NCBI GenBank assembly: GCA_021375695.1
Contig: JAEPKX010000001.1
Location: 1 to 64,000 of the forward strand
Source of the DNA: Candidatus Igneacidithiobacillus taupoensis
Lineage (GTDB): Bacteria > Pseudomonadota > Gammaproteobacteria > Acidithiobacillales > Acidithiobacillaceae
Direction: 5' to 3'
DNA length: 64,000 nucleotides
Of the stretch, positions 52,047 through 60,019 are shown piece by piece. Under the pieces are notes generated by a model. That model searched no databases. It had not been told where the DNA came from and saw only the letters and a list, made by a program, of their open reading frames with translations. Made by a program: the position numbers and the translations under genes. Positions within the stretch are counted from its first letter, which is position 1. Each line of letters starts with the position of its first letter.

Positions 52047-52528
52047 GCAACCTTCTGGATAGCTTGAGTGACGACCTTGCCAGGCAGCTGGATCCCCAGC
52101 ATTGTGTCATGGTGGGGATCTACACGGGAGGAGTCTGGATCGCCCGGGAACTCCATCGTCGACTGGGAATCACAGCCCCTTTGGGGGAACTGGATATTTC
52201 CTTTTACCGGGACGATTTTAGCCGCGTGGGATTACACCCTGAGGTGCGGGCATCGCACTTGCCCTTCGCTCTGGACGGACGCCATTTGATCCTGGTGGAT
52301 GATGTCCTGTACACCGGACGGACCATTCGCGCAGCACTCAATGAGCTTTTTGATTATGGCCGGCCCGAGCGGGTAACCTTGGCAGTCCTGGTAGACCGGG
52401 GCTTGCGTGAACTGCCCATATGTCCTGACTTCGTCGCTCTCAAGCTGCGCAGCCATCCCGACGAATATGTCAAACTCCGCGGCCCCCATCCGTTGCGGCT
52501 GGAATTCCTGCGGCAAGATCTTCCATGA
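52025..52528 (+). CDS. pyrR: PyrR bifunctional regulator / uracil phosphoribosyltransferase
   Basis: The 167-aa protein has the PRPP loop LILVDDVLYTGRTIRAALNEL and the PyrR signature GIYTGGVWIARELHRRL, with LDISFYRDDF and HPDEYVKLRGP. PyrR proteins bind pyr mRNA or act as uracil phosphoribosyltransferases. There is no recognisable PyrR-binding attenuator loop upstream because the gene overlaps ruvX, so a purely enzymatic or trans-regulatory role is possible. It overlaps pyrB by 4 nt. yqgE-ruvX-pyrR-pyrB-pyrC' is conserved in pseudomonads. Confidence 0.94.
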   Translation: MVASWDLSNLLDSLSDDLARQLDPQHCVMVGIYTGGVWIARELHRRLGITAPLGELDISFYRDDFSRVGLHPEVRASHLPFALDGRHLILVDDVLYTGRTIRAALNELFDYGRPERVTLAVLVDRGLRELPICPDFVALKLRSHPDEYVKLRGPHPLRLEFLRQDLP

Positions 52529-53499
52529 AAACCTGGCGCATGGGCAGCGGTGATCCCCAACGGAATGCACAAGGGCGTTTATGTCACTTGCTGACCCTCG
52601 AAGGTCTCCGCGACGTGGAGATTATCGAACTCCTGGATACCGCTGCGTCGTTTCTGGATCTGGGCTCGCGCACGGTCAAGAAAATCCCCTTGTTGCGTGG
52701 TCGCACCATTGTGAACCTTTTTTATGAAAACAGTACCCGCACCCGCAGCACCTTCGAATTGGCGGCAAAACGCCTGTCAGCGGACGTTCTCAACATGGCC
52801 ATCGCCAGCAGCAGTGTCAACAAAGGAGAAACCCTGCTCGATACGGTTGACAATCTCCTTGCCATGCAGGTTGATGGCTTCATCCTTCGCCACTCCGAGG
52901 CCGGTGCTGCGCATCTGCTGGCCCGACATTTGGGCGAACAGGCCTGGGTGGTCAATGCTGGCGATGGCCAACATGCCCATCCCACCCAGGCTCTGCTCGA
53001 TCTCTTTACCATCCGCCACCTGGTAGGGCCTATCCACGAGCGGGTGGTGCTCATATTGGGTGATGTTCTCCACTCCCGGGTAGCCCGCTCCTTGATTCAA
53101 GGATTATCCATTCTGGGCTGCCCACAGATTCGCGTCTTGGGTCCGCGTACCCTGGTCCCACCGGAGCTCGTCCACCTAGGGGTCCACGTCTTCCAGGATG
53201 ATCGAGCGGCTCTGGAAGGTGTCGATGTGCTCTATGCCTTGCGCATGCAAAAGGAACGCATGGATGTTCAGCCCCTGCCGAGCCTGGAGGAATACCATCG
53301 TCGCTTTGGATTAACGCCGGAACGGATCCGGCTGGCAGCCCCCGGGGCGGTCATTCTGCATCCCGGTCCCATGAATCGGGGTGTGGAATTGACGAGCGAG
53401 CTTGCCGATGGTCCCCAGGCCCTGATCCTAGACCAGGTGACCCATGGCCTTGCCTTGCGCATGGCCGTGCTGGCTCGCTTGGCAGGAGGGTCCGGTTAA
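52525..53499 (+). CDS. pyrB: Aspartate carbamoyltransferase catalytic subunit
   Basis: PyrB makes carbamoyl aspartate, the committed pyrimidine step. The carbamoyl phosphate site FYENSTRTRSTFE, SSSVNKGETLLDTV, HAHPTQALLDLFTI and LHPGPMNRGVEL are all present. It is 324 aa. It has no pyrI partner; instead the downstream inactive pyrC' is expected, as in Pseudomonas class A ATCase, to hold PyrB in a dodecamer. The stop shares one base with the pyrC' start (TAATG). Confidence 0.96.
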   Translation: MKTWRMGSGDPQRNAQGRLCHLLTLEGLRDVEIIELLDTAASFLDLGSRTVKKIPLLRGRTIVNLFYENSTRTRSTFELAAKRLSADVLNMAIASSSVNKGETLLDTVDNLLAMQVDGFILRHSEAGAAHLLARHLGEQAWVVNAGDGQHAHPTQALLDLFTIRHLVGPIHERVVLILGDVLHSRVARSLIQGLSILGCPQIRVLGPRTLVPPELVHLGVHVFQDDRAALEGVDVLYALRMQKERMDVQPLPSLEEYHRRFGLTPERIRLAAPGAVILHPGPMNRGVELTSELADGPQALILDQVTHGLALRMAVLARLAGGSG

Positions 53500-54779
53500 T
53501 GGAGGGGTTGGCTCGTTACATCCGCGGAATTCGAATCCTTGACCCCGCCCATGGCCGCGATGAACTGGGTGACCTAGTCCTTGCCCAGGGTTGCATCCAG
53601 GATCCACAGACCTTTCCTTTGGATCAAATTCAAGAAGAGTTGGACGGCAAGGGCCTCTTTGCCTGTCCTGCTTTCATTGAAACCAGCTTTCAGGCCCATA
53701 CCCCAGGCCATGGACGAGACGGCGATCTGGGCTCGGAACTGCGGGCGGCAGCGGCGGGGGGTTTTGCACAGGTATTGTTGCGTCCCGATACCAATCCGGT
53801 GGCGGACCATCCGGGCGTCCTCTGGGAACAGCGCCGGCTGGCAGACCAGGAAGGTCTGCTTCGTGTCCATCTGAGCGCTGCCTTGACCCACGCCTTGGCT
53901 GGCGAAAGCCTGAGTGAATTGGGGAGGCTTGTTGATGCGGGTGCCAGGGCCTTCAGTCAAGCCCTTCAGGGGATCCCTAACAGCCGCATCCTTCGTCTGG
54001 CATTGGAATACGCTGCCGATTTGCGACTTCCTGTTTTTTTGTTTCCGGAGGACAGCACGCTGGCCGCCCATGGGGTGATGGACGAAGGTCCCACCAGCTT
54101 GCGTCTGGGTCTGGCAGGGCGTCCCATGGCAGCCGAGGAAATCGGGGTCGAACGAGATCTCCGAATAGCCGCCAACAGTGGTGCGCGCATTCATTTTCCC
54201 CATCTTAGCAGTGCTGCGGCAATTGCGCGGGTAGCAGCGGCTCGACATCGCGGCCAGGCCGTGAGCTGCGCGGTCAGCTTGCACCATCTTCTGCTGCAAG
54301 ACCACGATGTCGGCTATTTTCAGACCGCTTTCAAGACCCTCCCGCCCCTCCGTAGCCAGACCAATCGCGAAGCCTTGTTGCGTGCCCTGGCTAATGGGGC
54401 CATCCAGGCGCTGACCAGTGCCCACACCCCCTGGGGTAGGGATTGGAAGGGCATGACCTTTGCCCAAGCCCCCTTTGGCATCGGCACCATCGAGTGGACC
54501 ATTCCCTTGGCCTTGCGGCTCGTGCAGGAGGGGGTTGCCGATCTGTTGACGGTCCTCGGCCTGCTGACGGTGGGGCCTGCCCGGATTTTGGGTTTAGCAG
54601 TTCCCGATCTGCGGCCCGGCAGTCCCGCAGATCTCTGCATCATTGATCCCGACGCAGCCGTGATTCCGGCATCCAATCGCTGGAGTCGGGCGTACCAGAA
54701 TCCCTATGTAGGTTGGCCTTTGCAGGGGCAGCTTCGTTATCTGTTTGTGGACGGCCGATTGGTTTATCTACATCCATGA
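53499..54779 (+). CDS. pyrX: Dihydroorotase-like protein, probably non-catalytic (PyrC'/PyrX)
   Basis: The 426-aa protein has the amidohydrolase/dihydroorotase fold (PAFIETSFQAHTPGHG..., LLRPDTNPVADHPG, LTVGPARILGLAVPDLRPGSPADLCIID), but metal-binding residues are lost. The HxH of the DLHVHLR motif is replaced by ETSFQAHT, and the ATDHAPH motif reads TSAHTPW, removing the catalytic Asp. This matches the non-catalytic PyrC' that is essential for ATCase assembly in Pseudomonas. An active pyrC must therefore be elsewhere. It overlaps pyrB by one base and the kinase gene by 4 nt. Confidence 0.92.
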   Translation: MEGLARYIRGIRILDPAHGRDELGDLVLAQGCIQDPQTFPLDQIQEELDGKGLFACPAFIETSFQAHTPGHGRDGDLGSELRAAAAGGFAQVLLRPDTNPVADHPGVLWEQRRLADQEGLLRVHLSAALTHALAGESLSELGRLVDAGARAFSQALQGIPNSRILRLALEYAADLRLPVFLFPEDSTLAAHGVMDEGPTSLRLGLAGRPMAAEEIGVERDLRIAANSGARIHFPHLSSAAAIARVAAARHRGQAVSCAVSLHHLLLQDHDVGYFQTAFKTLPPLRSQTNREALLRALANGAIQALTSAHTPWGRDWKGMTFAQAPFGIGTIEWTIPLALRLVQEGVADLLTVLGLLTVGPARILGLAVPDLRPGSPADLCIIDPDAAVIPASNRWSRAYQNPYVGWPLQGQLRYLFVDGRLVYLHP

Positions 54780-56236
54780 GTCGTCCCAGTTCCATTTCCT
54801 GGCTCACGGTCTTTGGCTTTGGCCTGGCCATCATCCCCCTGGTGCTGGTCATTGTCAGCATCACCCTGACCATCGCCCGCTTTGCCGAAGAGGGACAGAG
54901 CAGCATCCTCCGGGCGGTGGCCTTGAGTGACAGCGCCAACCGTATGAACGATGCCGTTCGCTCCATGGAGCGCTACGGTCTGCAATATAGTGTTTTGCAG
55001 GACTCCGCCCTTTTGGTACTTTTCCAGCAGAGTTATGAACAGTATCGACAGGTCAGTGCCCGATTTACCCGAGCTGGACCCAGCCCTGCGGATCAACAAC
55101 ATCTGGCGCACCTCAACCAATATTTGCAACAGGCACGTCGCAACCTTCCTTTGGCCGCCCTTGAGGACAGTCGCAGCCGCCTGGAAGAAAATTTCAGTGC
55201 TGCCAATCGGGAAATGCAAAGACTCCAGGAAGACGTCAATGATGGGATTAGTGCCCAGGTCAGGGAACTTGGGGATCGGGCGCTGCAAATCAAACGCCAG
55301 ACCCTGGTGGAGGTGCTCCTTGCGTTGCCCCTCACCATTGGCGTTGCCGTTCTTTTTATTGTTCTCATTACCCGCCCCATCAAACGCTTGGATCGGGCCA
55401 TCACCGCCTTGGGGGACGGTGATCTGGATAGCCCCATTGCCGTCAGCGGACCCAAAGACATTGCCGCCTTGGGAGATCGACTGGAATGGCTCCGGCAACA
55501 CCTCAACGAGCTGGAAGCGACCAAGATTCACTTTCTTCGCCAGCTTTCCCACGAGCTCAAAACCCCACTGACCGCCATTCGGGAAGGATCGGAACTGTTG
55601 CAAGAAGATCTGGGGGCGGGACTGGCTGCGGAGCAAGTGGAAATCGTCCATATTGTTCGCGATAACAGCCTGCGCCTGCAAAGACTCATTGAAGATCTCC
55701 TCCGCTTTAGTGTTGCCGAAGGGCCGGTGAGTGCAGGTATGCTCCAGACGATCCCCCTCCATGAGGTTTTGGAAGAATTGGTGATCAGTTACAAGCCAGT
55801 GCTGCGCTCCAAGGGGCTGCGCCTGGAAAACCAGTTGCAGGAGCTCTGGGTCAAAGGTCATCGCGAACGGATTCGCACCATTTTTGACAATCTCCTTTCC
55901 AATGCCGTGAAGTTTTCTCCCCAAAACGGTACCATACGCACAATTCTTTCCCGCGATGGAGATTTTGCCATCATTGATGTCATTGATGCCGGGCCCGGTG
56001 TTGCGCCCGAGGAACGAGAGAAAATATTCGACATTCTCTACCGGGGATCTGCCGCCGATTCCGGAAAAATCGAAGGGAGCGGGTTAGGTTTGGCTATTAC
56101 CAAGGAATATGTCATCAGTTATGGGGGAACCCTTGAAATCCTCACTACCGAAGGCCCCGGTGCGCACTTTCAAGTGCGCTTACCGTTGGTTGGTGCTCAG
56201 TCTGACCATTCTGATCAGCCTGACTGGATGCGCTGA
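54776..56236 (+). CDS. glrK: Sensor histidine kinase, GlrK/QseE-like
   Basis: The 486-aa inner-membrane kinase has TM1 (about 8-32, WLTVFGFGLAIIPLVLVIVSITLTI), a ~145-residue helical periplasmic sensor, TM2 (about 178-200, VEVLLALPLTIGVAVLFIVLI), a HAMP region, the H box FLRQLSHELKTPLTAI with His259, and ATPase N (FDNLLSNAVKFSP), G1 (DAGPGVAPEERE) and G2 (GSGLGLAI) boxes. With the downstream lipoprotein and NtrC-type regulator it forms the GlrK-QseG-GlrR arrangement that controls envelope-stress small RNA genes in enterobacteria. The signal sensed here is unknown. ATG 54776 overlaps the pyrC' stop; the track start is earlier. Confidence 0.9.
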   Translation: MSRPSSISWLTVFGFGLAIIPLVLVIVSITLTIARFAEEGQSSILRAVALSDSANRMNDAVRSMERYGLQYSVLQDSALLVLFQQSYEQYRQVSARFTRAGPSPADQQHLAHLNQYLQQARRNLPLAALEDSRSRLEENFSAANREMQRLQEDVNDGISAQVRELGDRALQIKRQTLVEVLLALPLTIGVAVLFIVLITRPIKRLDRAITALGDGDLDSPIAVSGPKDIAALGDRLEWLRQHLNELEATKIHFLRQLSHELKTPLTAIREGSELLQEDLGAGLAAEQVEIVHIVRDNSLRLQRLIEDLLRFSVAEGPVSAGMLQTIPLHEVLEELVISYKPVLRSKGLRLENQLQELWVKGHRERIRTIFDNLLSNAVKFSPQNGTIRTILSRDGDFAIIDVIDAGPGVAPEEREKIFDILYRGSAADSGKIEGSGLGLAITKEYVISYGGTLEILTTEGPGAHFQVRLPLVGAQSDHSDQPDWMR

Positions 56237-56582
56237 GCAAGCCACTCTCCAGCCGAAGACCAGAACTATCGTCCTACAGCCGGGAGAAGTGGTCATTAGT
56301 GCGGCCGAGCTTGCCAGGCTGCGTCAGGCAGCATCAACTCCCACCAAGGAGCCTAGTGGTGTTACTGCCACCTGCAGTTCGGATGCTGCGCAGATTGCTC
56401 ATCTTTCGGAACAAATTGCCGCAGCGCGCGCTGGCGATCCAGGCTATCAGCGCTTGCAGGCCAAAGTCGATGACCTCCAAAATCGCCTCAACCAGGCGCA
56501 GCAACGCGAAAGTGACCTCCGCAAGAAATTGAATGAACTGATCCAAATCGAAAAAAGTGCTCACCTGAGTCCAGGGAAGTGA
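56160..56582 (+). CDS. QseG-like outer-membrane lipoprotein
   Basis: The track gives 157 aa from 56109, but the signal peptide only makes sense from the GTG at 56160: MRTFKCAYRWLVLSLTILISLTGC, with lipobox LTGC and Cys24. The mature protein has a coiled-coil C-terminal half (LSEQIAAARAGDPGYQRLQAKVDDLQNRLNQAQQ). Sequence similarity to QseG is weak by eye; the call rests on its position between kinase and regulator, where QseG activates the kinase from the outer membrane. It overlaps the kinase gene by 77 nt in another frame, a large overlap. Confidence 0.72.
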   Translation: MRTFKCAYRWLVLSLTILISLTGCAEQATLQPKTRTIVLQPGEVVISAAELARLRQAASTPTKEPSGVTATCSSDAAQIAHLSEQIAAARAGDPGYQRLQAKVDDLQNRLNQAQQRESDLRKKLNELIQIEKSAHLSPGK

Positions 56583-56586
56583 TGCA

Positions 56587-57960
56587 GTGAATAAAGGGAA
56601 AATCCTCTTGGTAGACGACGACGCCGACCTGTTGCGTCTCCTTTCCCTGCGCATGAAAAATGCGGGCTATCTGGTCAGTGTCGCCACCAACGGTTCTGAA
56701 GCCTTATCGAAATTGGCGGTGGAGCATCCTTCCTTGGTCATTACCGATCTGAAAATGGATGAAATGGACGGCATGGCTCTCCTCGATGCCATCCGTCGCG
56801 ATTATCCCACCCTGCCGGTGATCATTCTCACTGCCCACGGCTCCATTCCTGATGCCCTCCTTGCCGCCAACCAGGGAGTCTTTGCCTTCCTGACCAAGCC
56901 TTTCGATGGCAAGGAACTCATGGCCGAAGTAGAGCGTGCCTTTCAGCTGACTGCACCGAACCAATCCGACAAGATCGGGAGCAAAGGGACAAGTCCCTGG
57001 AGTCGCATCTTGACCCGCAGCCCCAAAATGCAGTCCCTATTGGATCAGGCCCGATTGGTGGCGGCCGCCGATGCCAGTGTTTTCATCCACGGTGCCAGTG
57101 GCACGGGTAAGGAATTGCTGGCCCAGGCCATTCATCAGGCCAGTAGTCGGCGAGATCGACCCTTTGTCGCAGTGAATTGCGGCGCCTTTCCCGAGCAACT
57201 CCTGGAATCCGAGCTCTTTGGGCATCGCAAAGGGGCCTTTACGGGCGCCGCCAGCAATCACGAGGGCTTGTTTCAGGCGGCCGATGGTGGCACCTTGTTC
57301 TTAGACGAGATCGGCGACATGCCCTTGTCTTTGCAGGTCAAGTTGTTGCGCGCACTCCAAGAGCGCCAGGTCCGGCCCGTAGGTGCCACCGAAACCATCC
57401 CAGTCGATGTGCGGGTGCTTTCGGCAAGCCACCGGGATTTGGAAAGAGAGATGGCCGAGCGGCGCTTTCGGGATGATCTCTATTATCGGCTGTGTGTGGT
57501 TACCCTGGAGCTGCCTTCGCTTGCCGAACGTCCCGAGGACATTCCCTTGCTTGCGGAGCATTTCCTGCGCGAAGCCGCCCAACGGAATCGCAAGGACGTG
57601 CGGGGAATTGCCCCGGAGGCCATGGAGCTTCTGGTCAGCGCTCCTTGGCCTGGCAATGTTCGGCAATTGGCCAATGTCATCGAACAGGCGGTGGTGCTCT
57701 CTACCACCCCTCGCATTGGCGCGCCACTCATCCGCCACGCCCTTCGGGATCGGGAGGGGGAGGTCATGCCCCTGGCCGATGCCAAAGGGCGTTTCGAAAT
57801 GAATTATCTCATCCAGATCATGCGCATGACCCGAGGGAATGTGAGTCAGGCAGCCCAATTGGCCCAACGCAATCGCACGGAATTTTATCGCTTGCTCCGC
57901 CGCTATCACTTGGACCCCGCCAGCTTCAAGGAGGGGGAAAGTGATGCTGCAGAGGACTGA
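56587..57960 (+). CDS. glrR: Sigma-54-dependent response regulator, GlrR/QseF-like
   Basis: The 457-aa regulator has a receiver domain (LLVDDDADLL, phospho-acceptor Asp54 in ITDLKMDEMDG, Lys in LTKPF), an AAA+ domain (Walker A GASGTGKELLAQAIH; sigma-54 contact loop RKGAFTGA near 217; Walker B DGGTLFLDEIGDMPLS) and a C-terminal Fis-type HTH (RGNVSQAAQLAQRNRTEFYRLL). It activates sigma-54 promoters when phosphorylated by the upstream kinase. The start is GTG, 4 nt after the lipoprotein gene. Its targets are not visible in this window. Confidence 0.92.
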   Translation: MNKGKILLVDDDADLLRLLSLRMKNAGYLVSVATNGSEALSKLAVEHPSLVITDLKMDEMDGMALLDAIRRDYPTLPVIILTAHGSIPDALLAANQGVFAFLTKPFDGKELMAEVERAFQLTAPNQSDKIGSKGTSPWSRILTRSPKMQSLLDQARLVAAADASVFIHGASGTGKELLAQAIHQASSRRDRPFVAVNCGAFPEQLLESELFGHRKGAFTGAASNHEGLFQAADGGTLFLDEIGDMPLSLQVKLLRALQERQVRPVGATETIPVDVRVLSASHRDLEREMAERRFRDDLYYRLCVVTLELPSLAERPEDIPLLAEHFLREAAQRNRKDVRGIAPEAMELLVSAPWPGNVRQLANVIEQAVVLSTTPRIGAPLIRHALRDREGEVMPLADAKGRFEMNYLIQIMRMTRGNVSQAAQLAQRNRTEFYRLLRRYHLDPASFKEGESDAAED

Positions 57961-57987
57961 AGCCCAAGCTACGCAAGGAGGCTGAAA

Positions 57988-58341
57988 ATGCCCATGGTGC
58001 ACCTACTCGCAGTCCTGGAAACCATCATTGCCCTAGTGGTTTTACTCTTCCTCCTGCTGACTTTTACCTATCTGGTCGCACCTCAGTCGCTGGATCGCTT
58101 TCTCAAAGGACTTGGTCTTCGGCAGGGCCTGCAAATCTTCAATGCCCGCACGGTCTTTGCGGGGCTTCGTCAGCTGGGCTTTTTGCTGGTGGTGCTCGGA
58201 GTCATCACCCTCTTCATGATCTTTTTTCAGCAATGGCCAAGGGGTTGGCTCATTCCCGCCATTCAGGAACTGTTCATGGCCGTGGTCTTGATCATTGTGG
58301 GTGTCCTGGGGGGGAAAAACCGGATGCGAGACAAAAAGTAA
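57988..58341 (+). CDS. Small integral membrane protein, unknown function (117 aa)
   Basis: Three hydrophobic segments are evident: about 6-29 (LLAVLETIIALVVLLFLLLTFTYLV), 60-80 (LGFLLVVLGVITLFMIFFQQW), and 87-108 (LIPAIQELFMAVVLIIVGVLGG), with a basic C-terminus KNRMRDKK. I do not recognise the family. AAGGAGGCTGAAA gives a strong Shine-Dalgarno, and it starts 27 nt after glrR, so it is likely translated from the same transcript. It converges with msrB. Confidence 0.7.
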   Translation: MPMVHLLAVLETIIALVVLLFLLLTFTYLVAPQSLDRFLKGLGLRQGLQIFNARTVFAGLRQLGFLLVVLGVITLFMIFFQQWPRGWLIPAIQELFMAVVLIIVGVLGGKNRMRDKK

Positions 58342-58386
58342 CACTCCCTGGAACTGCTCCGGTATCAAGCGAGCCTTGCAAGGGAG

Positions 58387-58839
58387 CTACTCTGTAGTTT
58401 TTGCATCCGGTGGGGGCAACTGTTGGACAAAGTGCAGGGCTGCAGAGTTGAGGCAGTATCGCAGTCCGGTTGGCGCAGGTCCATCGGGAAAGACATGGCC
58501 TAAATGGCTATCACAGCGGGCGCAGCGAATCTCCGTGCGGCGCATCCCATAGCTTTTATCCAGGACCTCACGGAGATGGTCCGGAGCAAAAGGGGCCCAA
58601 AAACTTGGCCAACCGGTGCCTGACTCAAATTTTTCCTGGGAACGAAACAAGGGCAACGAGCACAGGGCACAGAGGAAGAACCCAGGGCGTTTTTCCGTCA
58701 GCAAGTCACCGCAGAAGGGAGGCTCGGTGCCATGGTCAAAGAGTACCTGCCGCACCTCGGCCGGCAAATGCTGACCCAAGCGATCCCGCTCTGCGCGCGT
58801 AATGGGCTCCAGATCGTAGCCTGCACTGGAGGGTTTCAT
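58387..58839 (-). CDS. msrB: Peptide methionine (R)-S-oxide reductase MsrB
   Basis: MsrB repairs the R epimer of methionine sulfoxide. Structural zinc pairs are in CALC and CARC; FESGTGWPSFW, HLGHVFPDGP and the catalytic Cys in RYCLNSAAL are present. The 150-aa length is standard. Its ATG overlaps the msrA stop by 4 nt, so both epimer-specific repair enzymes come from one message. The 45-nt gap to the convergent membrane-protein gene has no T-rich terminator. Confidence 0.95.
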   Translation of the reverse strand: MKPSSAGYDLEPITRAERDRLGQHLPAEVRQVLFDHGTEPPFCGDLLTEKRPGFFLCALCSLPLFRSQEKFESGTGWPSFWAPFAPDHLREVLDKSYGMRRTEIRCARCDSHLGHVFPDGPAPTGLRYCLNSAALHFVQQLPPPDAKTTE

Positions 58840-59423
58840 GGCTTTTTCTCATACTGGGGAAAGATCGCAGCCAGGGCCTGGATTTTGGGCTTCGCTACCG
58901 CACAAACATAGGGCTGATGGGGATTACGTCGGGCATAGTCCTGGTGGTAGTCCTCGGCTGGATAGAAGGCCACAAGGGGCTCGATCTCCGTCACAATGGG
59001 GCTTGCAAAACAGGAGGCTCGCTCCAATTGGGCAATATAGGCGCGGATCATATCGGCTTGGGCATCGTTGACAAAAAAAATGGCGGAGCGATATTGCCGT
59101 CCCCGATCATTGCCCTGCCGGTCCTTCTGGGTGGGATCATGGGCCACGCCAAAAAAAACCTGTAAAATTTGGCCAAATTGAATCTGGCCTGGGTCATAGA
59201 GGATTTCCACTGCCTCGGCATGCCCGGTGGTGCCACTGCAGACCCGTTCGTAATTGGCGTCCTCGGCCCGCCCTCCGCAGTAGCCTGAAACCGTCGAGAG
59301 GATCCCTGCTACTTGCCGAAAAACCCCTTCCACACACCAAAAACACCCCCCCGCCAAGACTACTCGGGCGGGTTGATCCGCCTGGGGATCCTGCCATTCC
59401 GGTATTGGTAGGGAAACTGCCAT
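58836..59423 (-). CDS. msrA: Peptide methionine (S)-S-oxide reductase MsrA
   Basis: MsrA repairs the S epimer. The catalytic GGCFWCVEGVF, GYCGGRAEDANYERVCSGTTGHAEAVEI, and the C-terminal YHQDYARRNPHQPY are diagnostic. The track begins at 59531, within the tRNA-Lys promoter region; ATG 59423 gives 195 aa, a cytosolic MsrA with no signal peptide. An msrAB pair fits an acidophile exposed to oxidants and metals (inference). Confidence 0.94.
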   Translation of the reverse strand: MAVSLPIPEWQDPQADQPARVVLAGGCFWCVEGVFRQVAGILSTVSGYCGGRAEDANYERVCSGTTGHAEAVEILYDPGQIQFGQILQVFFGVAHDPTQKDRQGNDRGRQYRSAIFFVNDAQADMIRAYIAQLERASCFASPIVTEIEPLVAFYPAEDYHQDYARRNPHQPYVCAVAKPKIQALAAIFPQYEKKP

Positions 59424-59496
59424 AGGTGCCCATACTCCGTATGCCTTCCTTACTAGAAAGCATAGGGAGGTCCAGCACTGCTGGCAAGGCCAAAGG

Positions 59497-59526
59497 TTGA
59501 CCCTGTGACCATCGGCAACGCATAAT
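59497..59526 (+). promoter_or_regulatory. Promoter of tRNA-Lys
   Basis: TTGACC (59497-59502), an 18-nt spacer and CATAAT (59521-59526) lie 11 nt before the tRNA 5' end, a typical distance for a tRNA promoter. Confidence 0.55.
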
Positions 59527-59537
59527 TCCACCTCCCA

Positions 59538-59613
59538 GGGGGTGTAGCTCAGTCGGTAGAGCAGCGGCCTTTTAAGCCGTGGGTCGAGGGTTCGAATCCC
59601 TCCGCTCCCACCA
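59538..59613 (+). tRNA. lysT: tRNA-Lys (anticodon TTT)
   Basis: The acceptor GGGGGTG pairs with CGCTCCC (with two G-U pairs), the D arm is GCTC/GAGC, the anticodon loop CTTTTAA gives TTT, the T arm is GAGGG-TTCGAAT-CCCTC, and A-CCA ends the gene. It reads AAA and AAG. Its 3' end abuts the stop of the convergent folB gene. Confidence 0.96.
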
Positions 59614-59614
59614 A

Positions 59615-59974
59615 TCAGGCAAGTAATCGTCCACGCTCAATGCGGACCCCCACATCCCGACTTCCGCGGACTGCCGCTGGTTTGTGAACTACCACCCGCA
59701 CCCAGGGTGCGCCAAATTCCTCCCGAACGATGCGAGCGATCTCTTCGGCAACGGTTTCCACCAGTTCCGTTTCCGCCTCTTCCAGGTAATCCACCACACG
59801 ATCGCAAACACTCTGGTAGTTGATGGTCGCCTCTACCTTGTCAAGGCGGGCGGCAATCGCGGCATCGGCGGCAATCTCCAGATCAATCAAAACGGTCTGG
59901 GGTACCTGGCGTTCCCAGTCATAGATCCCTATCCGGGTCTGGACCTGAAGTTCGCGCACAAAAAGGATATCCAT
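59615..59974 (-). CDS. folB: Dihydroneopterin aldolase
   Basis: FolB cleaves dihydroneopterin in folate synthesis. The 119-aa protein starts MDILFVRELQVQTRIGIYDWERQVPQT and shows INYQSVCDRV, ETVAEEIARIV and VVVHKPAAVRGSRDVGVRIER, all family features. The track ORF to 60355 is an overextension; ATG 59974 follows AAAGGATATCC. It is divergent from plsY, a common pairing in proteobacteria. Confidence 0.94.
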   Translation of the reverse strand: MDILFVRELQVQTRIGIYDWERQVPQTVLIDLEIAADAAIAARLDKVEATINYQSVCDRVVDYLEEAETELVETVAEEIARIVREEFGAPWVRVVVHKPAAVRGSRDVGVRIERGRLLA

Positions 59975-60019
59975 GGATGGGCTCTCCGACGGGCACTGTG
60001 CTGGTAGATAGAATGCTTT

